DNA of 9,171 bases from Bacillota bacterium (lineage in GTDB: Bacteria > Bacillota > Clostridia > Lachnospirales > Lachnospiraceae), in assembly GCA_023413555.1 (NCBI GenBank), contig JAEZPG010000122.1, forward strand, positions 1-9,171, written 5' to 3'. Every line of letters starts with the position of its first letter. The stretch's first letter is position 1. A program made the translations under genes and the position numbers. Positions 1-6,926 of the stretch are shown here, piece by piece. Below the pieces are notes generated by a model that was not told the DNA's origin, ran no database searches, and saw only the letters and a program-made list of their open reading frames with translations.

Positions 1-1
1 T

Positions 2-58
2 GAAGACGATGACTTTGATGATGAAGAGATTGAGTTTTCCTCTGATGATGAAGAATAA
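2..58 (+). CDS. C-terminal end of an unidentified acidic-tailed protein (partial)
   Basis: Only the last 18 codons and the TAA stop lie in the window; the start is off the left edge. The visible tail is dominated by Asp and Glu (it begins EDDDFDDEE and ends SSDDEE). Acidic tails of this kind occur on many unrelated cytoplasmic proteins, so no product is named. The reading is supported by a clean stop followed 14 nt later by a strong terminator in the same direction. The gene is convergent with the large surface-protein gene; their stop codons are about 50 nt apart. Confidence 0.6.
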   Translation, partial: EDDDFDDEEIEFSSDDEE

Positions 59-72
59 TTAGGAATTGAAGG

Positions 73-101
73 GGCTGTTGCTTTTGCAACAGCCTTTTTT
101 T
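73..101 (+). terminator. Rho-independent terminator of the left-edge gene
   Basis: A perfect 9-bp stem (GGCTGTTGC / GCAACAGCC) with a TTTT loop is followed by seven T on the + strand. It ends the + strand gene that stops at 58. The surface-protein gene stops only 8 nt away on the other strand, but the hairpin has no T-tract when read on the - strand, so it is at best a weak terminator for that gene. Confidence 0.93.
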
Positions 102-108
102 CGAAACA

Positions 109-3100
109 TTATCTATAAACTTTTCTGCGTCTATTTTTAATTATAAAAACACAGAACACTCCACCCGATACGATTAATAAAACAATCCACAAAGATATGT
201 TGCTTGTGTCACCGGTCTTCGGCTCATCTTTAGGTTTCTGACTATTTTCAGGTTTCTGACTATTTTCAGGTTTCTGATTGTCTACAGCTTTCTGATTGTC
301 TACAATTTTCTTTAACAGACGATCACATCGATCAATGATTTTCTGTAAATTATACTTTTCTTCCTGTGTTGCATAAGTGGTATCTACAGCTAGCGCCTGT
401 TTCCTAACCTCCTGGATATTACGAAGGTCACTGGAGTTTACATTGGTTTCCTTAATAGTATCCAAAGAACTTGAGATGTCAACAATCGGTATCATAGTAA
501 CAGTGATTGTAGTTGTATTTCCTGCTTCATCAGTCGCGGTGATTGTATAGGTTGCGTTAACATTACCAGCTATGCTTACACCACTTGCAAAATGCTTATT
601 GTTTATGGTAAGACTTTTAAGACTAGGATCGACTACATATACTTTCTGACTAGTGTAATAAGTTCCATTACTACTGATACCTTTAATAACTGGCGCTGTC
701 GTATCAAAGGTTACTCCATTAGAATTAACAATCACCTTATTGCCAGCATTATCAGTAATGCGTGTATAATACACAAAATGCCTTGCATCCTTTGCTATCT
801 CATGAATAGATGTCGTGTATTCGCTCCAAGAAACATCTGCAAGTTCTTTCTCACTCAATTCTTTCTCCGACTTATACACTTCAACCTTCTGAATTCCGCT
901 AAGAGAATCACTGCTATCTACGGTCACATCCACATCACTATTAAAGAGTAAGCCAAAGCTGACGGTGCGAAGGAAGTTTCTCATTCCACTCTTTTGGATA
1001 CCAATACTTCCTACTGGAGCCTCTTTATCTAGCTTGTAATTTAATGTTTTTTCATAAACACTTCCATCCTTTGCTTTGATGTAGAAGGTATAATTGTTAC
1101 CTGTCTTTTTGCTTTGGTCACTAATCGTTAGTGTATTCCCAAAGGTTCCGACAGGAGTGGTACAAAGTGTCCAATCACCAACAGCTGTTATAACAATATC
1201 CTTGTTATACCACCCTTCTGAATTGAACTTTGGAATGGTAATCATATTTTTAATACTCTCCTCATTGATTGTCCCATAGCCGATTTCAAAGTTCCTTTCA
1301 GCAATGCCGGAATAGTTGCCCTTTAGTATAACTTTAACCAATGCATTTACACCAATTTGTTCATTGTTGTCGTAAATTACTGTATAGTCGATATCTTCTT
1401 TCAAAACAGTATTGTTTATCATTACAATTGGGTCTGGTGTAATGGCCCTGTTTGTGAAGATGTAAAAGTCATCCACTCCATTGATTGCAATATTACTGGA
1501 GTCTAATGATTTATGTGATATGATAAAGCTTGTTTTTGCTTCACAACTGTTGTAATTATCAGTGGAATCAACCCTTGCTTTTACAAAATAGGTACCTACT
1601 GTGGACGGTACCGTTGTCGTGTAAGTACCATCTTCCCGGTCACTGTAGTTATATTCGATTGTTCCATATTTTGCTGATGCTTTCGGTGCATTGGCTGCCT
1701 CACCAAATATCCAACCGTTCATAACAAGATTGCTAATAACGTTGTCTGTTGCCGGATGGATTGTAAAGGTAATTCTGTCTGTTACTACGTTATGATTTGG
1801 CGCAGACAATTGATAATAAACCGTATATGTTCCAGCTGAGGCAAATCTCGGTGCAGAAGTCAAATCATAGGTGCTTCCGTCCGTAGAATACCTAATGGTT
1901 AATGGCTGATTGTTTACGGTTGTTCCGGTTGGAACAGTTACCATCTGCTGGTTACCATTATAAGTTGTAGATTGGGTTTTATTGGTCTTATCAACAAGAG
2001 TGGTTTCAGCAATCGTCACTTTTCTGGTAATTACCCCCATATAGCTGTCCTTGAAGGTAATGGTCAGTATCTTTTCTCCAACATTAGTCATGTCGGTTGT
2101 CCATTCTTGCGTATAGTCAGTATCCTTAACCAGTATTTTTGATTCATCCTTGACTACCACCGTAGGATTTAAGGCATAGCCAGTGTAGACCAAGCTGTCA
2201 GGTAAGATGGTCACCTTTGCAATTGCTACACCGCCTGTTTCTGACATATTCTTTGCTTTTACGGCTAAGCTAAGTTCAGTAGTGGCCGGAACTTGATTAT
2301 CATTATTTTCCACATAGTTTTCTCCCATTGGGTTATAAGAAATGGTAAATACATAGCTATTAACAACAAGACTATCAAGATAACTAGATTTAAAAGTTAT
2401 TGTGTCATTGTCAATCGTGTAATCTGTGCCCATTGTAAGTATATCTGTTCCATTTTTAATTTCTTTCATTGTATTTCCGTTGAGGTTTACTTTAGCCGTA
2501 ACATCTGTTGTTGCCGTTTTAGTAAATTCAATATCTGTAGTCTGGCTTGTGCTGTCAGTATAAACCACAACACCATTAGAATTAATAATTGTAAGATTAC
2601 CAGCTGCATCCACTATTTTTGCATAGACTGTAAATTTTTCATTGGCTTCTACGGAGAAATTAGTACCTGTTGTCCATACACCACTATCGTTATAAATATC
2701 TCCTTCCTTCACTTTTTGATAGGAAATGCTTACTGGAGTACTTAGAAGATCTGTTCCAGTGATACTCACATCTACTCTATCTTTCAAAAACATACCAAAA
2801 GTAATGGAATTGAGAAATGTAATAAATTGATTGGTTTTTATTTTGATGGCACCTGTAGGTGCTACAGTATCCACATTGTAACTAAATGTCTTTGCCCCTG
2901 AAATTTCCTCTGTAGCATTCTCTTTCAGATAATAGGTTGCCATTTTATTAGCACCATCCGCCTTGTTTAGCGTAATTGTACTTGTCCATTCCCCCGTAGT
3001 ACTTGCGCTGATTAGAAAGCCATTTGGAGCGGTGAGTTTAATCTCATCCACACCATTTTTATACCAGCCATTAGTGCCGTTTGGAACCGTTGATGTGGCA

Positions 3101-6100
3101 TTGAATAGGGCAAAATAAAGATCTTTGCAATGCTTTTTAGCATCCGCAATTTCCATTTTTTGAGCATCGCTTGCATTAGTGGTATCAATGGCCATCAATG
3201 CCTCTTTCACAGCCAGAATAGCATCCTTATTGCTCATCTGAACATTGTCCTCATTTAGATCTTTAATTGATTCCAAAATACTGGCAATGGTTTTCATTGT
3301 AATGGTCAAAGTTGCATTGTTGCCTTCTAAATCAGTTGCCTTGATATTATAGATTATGTTCTGATTACCAAGCAATTTGCTTTCACTGGTATAAGGGTTG
3401 CCATTTACCGTGATGTTGGTGATATTACGATCAAAGGTCTTCAGCACGGTATCTACATAATAGGTACCACCACTTTTAACGGAGTCGAATACATCACCCA
3501 TGGAAACCTCTATCGGAACAACACTTTTTCCGTTTGCACTTTGGACAAAGCTTTCAATTCTTCCCCCTTTATAATCGGAGAACTCCACGAAATAGCCAAC
3601 TTTAGGCTCATATCCAATTCCGTTATAAGCACCCTCATAAATAATATCTCTTAAATCATTCCATGTACTAGGTGTATCACTACTTTCTCCCGTAAAATGA
3701 ACCTGCATACAACATTCTGTTTTACCATTTAAAGTAAATCCGTTTGGCTCTCCTGTAACGACAAATCCGTTATAGGCACCATCAACCGGGTATTTATTAT
3801 ATGTTGAATAGAAGTAATAATAGTTTACTCCTGCTTCCGGACCACACGCCCATTTAAAGTAATTATCAAGTATACCACTCGGTGCAACATTATTATCATA
3901 AGTACCTGTATAACGCGTTCCTGCAGACCAAGCACCATTCATGCTAATATTATCCAATACTTTGTCCTCTTGAACTGATGTAATAGTTGCCAAATAGCCT
4001 TTTAACCCCATACACGTGTAGGTTTTTGCCTTATTATATGCTTCTGTCCATGTAAGATAATCATTAACATACATATAATAATGTCCATTAAATTCGGTAA
4101 TATTAGCATGCTTTGGTAAATTGGTCGTATTTCCATCAACAGTTACACTTACGTTAGTAGTGGAACTGGTTTTCAATCCACCATAACGAAACTTAATCCC
4201 TCTTAAAAAGCTTTGTGCTTCTGCAAGGGTAATACCACTTTCAAATTGATATATAATGGTATTGGTTTCACCTGCTATGTTTTTCAACTCGTTGGTAACA
4301 GCAGGTGATGATGGCTTAGATAACACATTAGTATAGTTATCCAGTTTAATTGTAAGTGAATATATGGTTTCAATCGTATTAACTTTTGCATCGGAGAAAG
4401 AAAATTCAGATTTATTACCACTACTATAAACTGGAGTATTTAATGTAATGGTTGCACCCTCTTCTACACCACCATCTGTGGTAAGATGATAGGTCCCTAG
4501 AGCTGTCTCTCCACTAGTATCATTTTGTAGATATACTGTAATATCTGCTCCCGCCTTATAATCAAAAACAATGCCTCGTATAAATTCCTCTGCCTGAGAA
4601 ATAGTAATCCCCTTTTCAAAATTATAGGAAAAGGTGATGGAATCGCCTTCCGTTGTCTCTGATTTGGAGGATGGTGCCAAAAAAGTAGAAACACCTTTTA
4701 TTGTTGTTCCATTTGTTATGGTAATTTCTATGGAATTGACGTTTGTAAAATTGGTTATAGTCGCTGTTTTAAAGCTGTAACCTAATTTATCATTACTATA
4801 AAGCGGCTTATCAAATGTAACTACCCCCGTAGGTGGTGAAAGTGTTTTCGTAAATGCTATAATGCTCTCATCGGAAGCATTTCCGGCATTGTCTATGGCA
4901 CGAATATGTAAATAATAGTTGCCACGTGCTAGCGTTGATACATCAATACTTGCATTTGTAACCTCCACAGTTTTATCTACACCTACTGCATTGGGGTTTT
5001 GATCAATGACATAAGAATAACCTTTTAGCCCGGTTTTAACTGTGGCTTCCGTTGTCTTTCTGGTGTCAGTTTTGGTTCCGTTTATATCATCTACCGTATA
5101 TAATTTATAACTGTACTTACTACCAGCATCAACTGACTCATGGAAGGAAAGAGTGCTTCTTAATACTGTTACATCTCCACTCACTTTACTCGGAGCAGCC
5201 AAATCCTGTGACGAGTGATCATCAAATGTGGTTTGGTTGGTGGTCTGTGCTAAATAATATAGTGTATTCGTAAGAATTTTCTGCTCATCTTGGGTTGCTT
5301 CGCCATTACTATGACCAGTTTGTATCATCGCCATATTATTAAATGTTGTCAGATAGAAATTGTTTGTGCCGGTTTTGCCATAATAAGATGTCAGTTCAGG
5401 TTTTGTCGGATCCCAATTTGTATTGGTTCCATCATATGAAAACCATATATTACTGCTTGCAAATTCATGATAGCTGTGAGATTCAGGTACAGTCATCACC
5501 GTACCTACATCCCCCAGTGAGTATGGGTAATTCATAAGTAGCCCTTTTCTTGCTACTTTTACCTTTGTATTACCATACATCGGTATATAATCAGATGATG
5601 ATGTTAAACGCTCATATGACAGTATATTCAAATATTTATAACCAAGATATGAAAAATTAGGGTGATTAAAGGAAGCTGTATCATGTCCAAGAAGTACTCC
5701 TCCATTTGATTTAATAAATTGTTCCAATACATCATATGCTGATAAATTGATATCTAAATTATTATTTGAGTCATATCCACCGAAATAGACCACATCGTAT
5801 TTCCAGTTTCCAGGCCCTCCTAGATAATTTGATGGGTTAGCGTTAAAATCTGTAATATTAGCTTCATCCACAGTCATTGTATATTTTGATCCATCTACAG
5901 TAGTAGGACTACCCATACTTTCTGTCTCCATCCAGTTCTTAAGATTATTGCCTATATTAGGATATACATTAAGAACCTTAATCGAGTATTTTAGAGGGAT
6001 TGTTTCATAGATGTCATTCTTCCCATCATTTTTCGTGATTGCAAATTTACTTCCTGCTGTACCCTCCCATGATAAAGCTACATAGTTTTTACCATCCGAT

Positions 6101-6219
6101 GCCGGTGTAGCAATAAATTCACCTCCAGCCGCATAACTATCAAACATCCTATCAGGCAGTAAGGTCATAATTAATGCTACAGCCAAGAATATACTTAAAA
6201 TTCGTTTTTTCATTTTCAT
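109..6219 (-). CDS. Giant wall-anchored surface protein with C-type lectin domain and Ig/MBG/X2-like repeats
   Basis: Probable adhesin of 2036 residues, secreted and sortase-anchored. Seen: signal peptide 1-31 (KKR, hydrophobic core, cut near SYAA); glutamine-amidotransferase-like domain about 76-327 (YDVVYFGGYD, GGVLLGHD); Ig-like domain 341-462 (DNAGN at 443); two copies of an unrecognised domain, 466-575 and 590-690; C-type lectin domain 706-883 with EPN 824-826, Glu835 and WND 853-855; Ig plus helical module 899-1040; GWY and APTG modules 1045-1220; X2-like module 1222-1310; beta and MBG-like repeats 1325-1648; second GWY/APVG pair 1660-1835; second Ig-helical module 1838-1972; QK repeats; EPKTG 1999-2003; membrane segment about 2008-2026; tail KNRRRKVYR. 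The amidotransferase-like domain shows no obvious nucleophile Cys, so catalysis is doubtful. No enzyme domain is evident. It lies 27 nt after the cysteine-rich gene, probably in the same operon. Function as an adhesin is inferred. Confidence 0.92.
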   Translation of the reverse strand: MKMKKRILSIFLAVALIMTLLPDRMFDSYAAGGEFIATPASDGKNYVALSWEGTAGSKFAITKNDGKNDIYETIPLKYSIKVLNVYPNIGNNLKNWMETESMGSPTTVDGSKYTMTVDEANITDFNANPSNYLGGPGNWKYDVVYFGGYDSNNNLDINLSAYDVLEQFIKSNGGVLLGHDTASFNHPNFSYLGYKYLNILSYERLTSSSDYIPMYGNTKVKVARKGLLMNYPYSLGDVGTVMTVPESHSYHEFASSNIWFSYDGTNTNWDPTKPELTSYYGKTGTNNFYLTTFNNMAMIQTGHSNGEATQDEQKILTNTLYYLAQTTNQTTFDDHSSQDLAAPSKVSGDVTVLRSTLSFHESVDAGSKYSYKLYTVDDINGTKTDTRKTTEATVKTGLKGYSYVIDQNPNAVGVDKTVEVTNASIDVSTLARGNYYLHIRAIDNAGNASDESIIAFTKTLSPPTGVVTFDKPLYSNDKLGYSFKTATITNFTNVNSIEITITNGTTIKGVSTFLAPSSKSETTEGDSITFSYNFEKGITISQAEEFIRGIVFDYKAGADITVYLQNDTSGETALGTYHLTTDGGVEEGATITLNTPVYSSGNKSEFSFSDAKVNTIETIYSLTIKLDNYTNVLSKPSSPAVTNELKNIAGETNTIIYQFESGITLAEAQSFLRGIKFRYGGLKTSSTTNVSVTVDGNTTNLPKHANITEFNGHYYMYVNDYLTWTEAYNKAKTYTCMGLKGYLATITSVQEDKVLDNISMNGAWSAGTRYTGTYDNNVAPSGILDNYFKWACGPEAGVNYYYFYSTYNKYPVDGAYNGFVVTGEPNGFTLNGKTECCMQVHFTGESSDTPSTWNDLRDIIYEGAYNGIGYEPKVGYFVEFSDYKGGRIESFVQSANGKSVVPIEVSMGDVFDSVKSGGTYYVDTVLKTFDRNITNITVNGNPYTSESKLLGNQNIIYNIKATDLEGNNATLTITMKTIASILESIKDLNEDNVQMSNKDAILAVKEALMAIDTTNASDAQKMEIADAKKHCKDLYFALFNATSTVPNGTNGWYKNGVDEIKLTAPNGFLISASTTGEWTSTITLNKADGANKMATYYLKENATEEISGAKTFSYNVDTVAPTGAIKIKTNQFITFLNSITFGMFLKDRVDVSITGTDLLSTPVSISYQKVKEGDIYNDSGVWTTGTNFSVEANEKFTVYAKIVDAAGNLTIINSNGVVVYTDSTSQTTDIEFTKTATTDVTAKVNLNGNTMKEIKNGTDILTMGTDYTIDNDTITFKSSYLDSLVVNSYVFTISYNPMGENYVENNDNQVPATTELSLAVKAKNMSETGGVAIAKVTILPDSLVYTGYALNPTVVVKDESKILVKDTDYTQEWTTDMTNVGEKILTITFKDSYMGVITRKVTIAETTLVDKTNKTQSTTYNGNQQMVTVPTGTTVNNQPLTIRYSTDGSTYDLTSAPRFASAGTYTVYYQLSAPNHNVVTDRITFTIHPATDNVISNLVMNGWIFGEAANAPKASAKYGTIEYNYSDREDGTYTTTVPSTVGTYFVKARVDSTDNYNSCEAKTSFIISHKSLDSSNIAINGVDDFYIFTNRAITPDPIVMINNTVLKEDIDYTVIYDNNEQIGVNALVKVILKGNYSGIAERNFEIGYGTINEESIKNMITIPKFNSEGWYNKDIVITAVGDWTLCTTPVGTFGNTLTISDQSKKTGNNYTFYIKAKDGSVYEKTLNYKLDKEAPVGSIGIQKSGMRNFLRTVSFGLLFNSDVDVTVDSSDSLSGIQKVEVYKSEKELSEKELADVSWSEYTTSIHEIAKDARHFVYYTRITDNAGNKVIVNSNGVTFDTTAPVIKGISSNGTYYTSQKVYVVDPSLKSLTINNKHFASGVSIAGNVNATYTITATDEAGNTTTITVTMIPIVDISSSLDTIKETNVNSSDLRNIQEVRKQALAVDTTYATQEEKYNLQKIIDRCDRLLKKIVDNQKAVDNQKPENSQKPENSQKPKDEPKTGDTSNISLWIVLLIVSGGVFCVFIIKNRRRKVYR
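233..304 (-). repeat. Four tandem 18-bp repeats encoding a QK-rich hexapeptide spacer
   Basis: Four 18-bp units run 233-250, 251-268, 269-286 and 287-304. The first two are identical. The last two differ from them together and from each other by one base. They encode hexapeptides of type VDNQKx and ENSQKP just before the sorting motif. Such hydrophilic repeats usually act as a wall-spanning stalk. Unit number may vary between strains by slipped-strand change. Confidence 0.9.
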
Positions 6220-6223
6220 AGTT

Positions 6224-6231
6224 CCTCCTTT
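6224..6231 (-). promoter_or_regulatory. Ribosome binding site of the surface-protein gene, with two possible starts
   Basis: AAAGGAGG lies 4 nt before the ATG at 6217-6219 and 10 nt before a second in-frame ATG at 6211-6213 (protein begins MKMKKR). One spacing is short and the other slightly long, so either Met could be used. The signal peptide works with both starts, so the choice changes only two residues. Confidence 0.75.
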
Positions 6232-6246
6232 ATATTGCCAAATAAA

Positions 6247-6459
6247 TTATGGTTTGAATTTACAGAGTCCTTTTGTGTCTTCTTCAATAACCTTAGATTC
6301 ATATTTGGCATACGCACAATAATGGCAACGTTGTAAATTGATAGCATTCTCATCTCTTGGTAAAAAAAAATAGCAAGTGTCATTGGCACAAACCTGAATA
6401 GCTTTTAAACGCTGCTCTAATTTGTCGGTATGGTTCACTACAGTATCCAATTTATTCAA
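6247..6459 (-). CDS. Small cysteine-rich protein, possible zinc-binding, unknown function
   Basis: A 70-residue protein that I do not recognise. It has no signal peptide or membrane segment, so it is probably cytoplasmic. The N-terminal third (to about 22) looks helical and charged. The rest carries five cysteines: Cys24 and Cys29 (CxxxxC), Cys45 and Cys48 (CxxC, with His46) and Cys66. This spacing suggests a small zinc-ribbon-like or other metal site, but that is inference. The start is TTG, chosen because GGAGG at 6468-6472 sits 8 nt before it; no ATG start fits. It stops 27 nt before the surface-protein gene, in the same direction and with no terminator between, so it should be the first gene of that operon. 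A role in expression or regulation of the surface protein is possible but unproven. Confidence 0.7.
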   Translation of the reverse strand: MNKLDTVVNHTDKLEQRLKAIQVCANDTCYFFLPRDENAINLQRCHYCAYAKYESKVIEEDTKGLCKFKP

Positions 6460-6467
6460 TCAGCTTT

Positions 6468-6472
6468 CCTCC
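6468..6472 (-). promoter_or_regulatory. Ribosome binding site that sets the TTG start of the cysteine-rich gene
   Basis: GGAGG on the - strand, 8 nt before TTG at 6457-6459. The good fit and ideal spacing are the main reason for accepting a non-ATG start here. Confidence 0.75.
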
Positions 6473-6505
6473 AGTCTTCACAAAAAATCTACATTAGTTT
6501 ATTTA

Positions 6506-6534
6506 ATTGTATCTTATTCATTTTTGTATTTGCA
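6506..6534 (-). promoter_or_regulatory. Candidate promoter of the cysteine-rich / surface-protein operon
   Basis: A TACAAT -10 box (6506-6511) is preceded after 17 bp by TGCAAA (6529-6534), which matches the -35 consensus at only three of six bases. A strong -10 with a poor -35 is typical of activator-dependent promoters. Transcription would start near 6499 and leave a leader of about 40 nt. Confidence 0.5.
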
Positions 6535-6540
6535 TATTAG

Positions 6541-6574
6541 TGCACAAGCCGACGGTTATTTTGCACAAGATGAC
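6541..6574 (-). promoter_or_regulatory. Paired direct repeats, candidate LytTR regulator binding site
   Basis: On the + strand TGCACAAGnnGAC occurs at 6541-6553 and again at 6562-6574, with identical bases at all 11 defined positions. The copies start 21 bp apart, two helical turns, so they face the same side of the DNA. The near copy ends 6 bp upstream of the weak -35. Known LytTR regulators (AgrA, ComE, VirR types) bind tandem sites of about 9 bp with 21-22 bp period directly upstream of the -35. The repeat sequence itself is not the AgrA consensus, so the link to the regulator at 8201-8941 is inference from architecture. Confidence 0.55.
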
Positions 6575-6598
6575 ATATAAACTAAAAAGGTTATACAT

Positions 6599-6642
6599 AA
6601 AATGATGGTAGTGTGACTACAAGCCACACTACCATCATTTTT
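6599..6642. terminator. Long hairpin terminator between the kinase unit and the surface-protein operon
   Basis: Perfect stem of at least 15 bp, AATGATGGTAGTGTG against CACACTACCATCATT, with a 9-nt loop. It is flanked by A-rich and T-rich ends, so up to 17 bp can pair. Five T follow on the + strand and four on the - strand, so it can act in both directions. Its genetic job is to stop - strand transcripts from the kinase gene before the next promoter. Confidence 0.85.
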
Positions 6643-6926
6643 GTTAATCTATTAAAATAAAAGAAGTCTCAAATAAATGCATAATTTATGTCTTTTTCTT
6701 ACCATCCGCTTCAAACGCCCTTTTTATTATACCTCAATTTGAGCGATTTTACGGAAGCCAAACATGACCTCTATCTTTATAGATAGTATTATGTTGACAA
6801 TAACCTATGATATCTATAATGGCAAACAGGCTATACCGATACGTCCAGTGAGAAAAGCACGTAGAATATCCATAAAGATACACCTTATATTCTTTTGTAG
6901 CCAAAGAACATTAGTCGTACCAATAT
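6643..6926 (-). other. 284-bp stretch without a convincing gene; possible gene remnant
   Basis: Between the kinase stop and the hairpin terminator no normal gene is seen. On the - strand there is a 53-codon open stretch (6749-6910) that has no ATG; only TTG (6902-6904) or GTG (6881-6883) could start it, neither with a good ribosome site. Its translation looks protein-like, with pieces such as KVYLYGYSTCF, IIDIIGYCQHN and KDRGHVWLP before the stop. A small hairpin CTATCT-TTAT-AGATAG lies at 6771-6786. It could be a decayed gene end, part of a repeated element or a long 3' leader of the kinase transcript. I cannot identify it. Confidence 0.35.

Noticed and set aside
73..101. Use of the hairpin as a terminator for the surface-protein gene
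   Set aside because: No T-tract follows the stem on the - strand; it is kept only as the terminator of the + strand gene.
592..951. Open + strand frames antisense to the surface gene (also at 1094, 1530, 2293, 5052 and 5343) and a - strand frame at 4497-4694
   Set aside because: They lie inside the surface gene in other frames, lack ribosome sites and domains, and read as low-complexity shadow translations.
6541..6574. The TGCACAAG repeats as the start of a CRISPR array
   Set aside because: Only two 13-bp copies separated by 8 bp; far too short and few for an array.
6660..6690. ATAAAT-GCATA-ATTTAT hairpin followed by T-rich sequence as a terminator
   Set aside because: The stem is only six A-T pairs and would not be stable enough to terminate transcription.
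6814..6873. A 19-codon ORF on the - strand (begins MDILRAF, ends ACLPL) downstream of the kinase, considered as an AgrD-like signal peptide
   Set aside because: It has only three residues after the Cys and no acidic C-terminal tail, there is no AgrB nearby, the ribosome site is weak, and it overlaps a longer open stretch in another frame.
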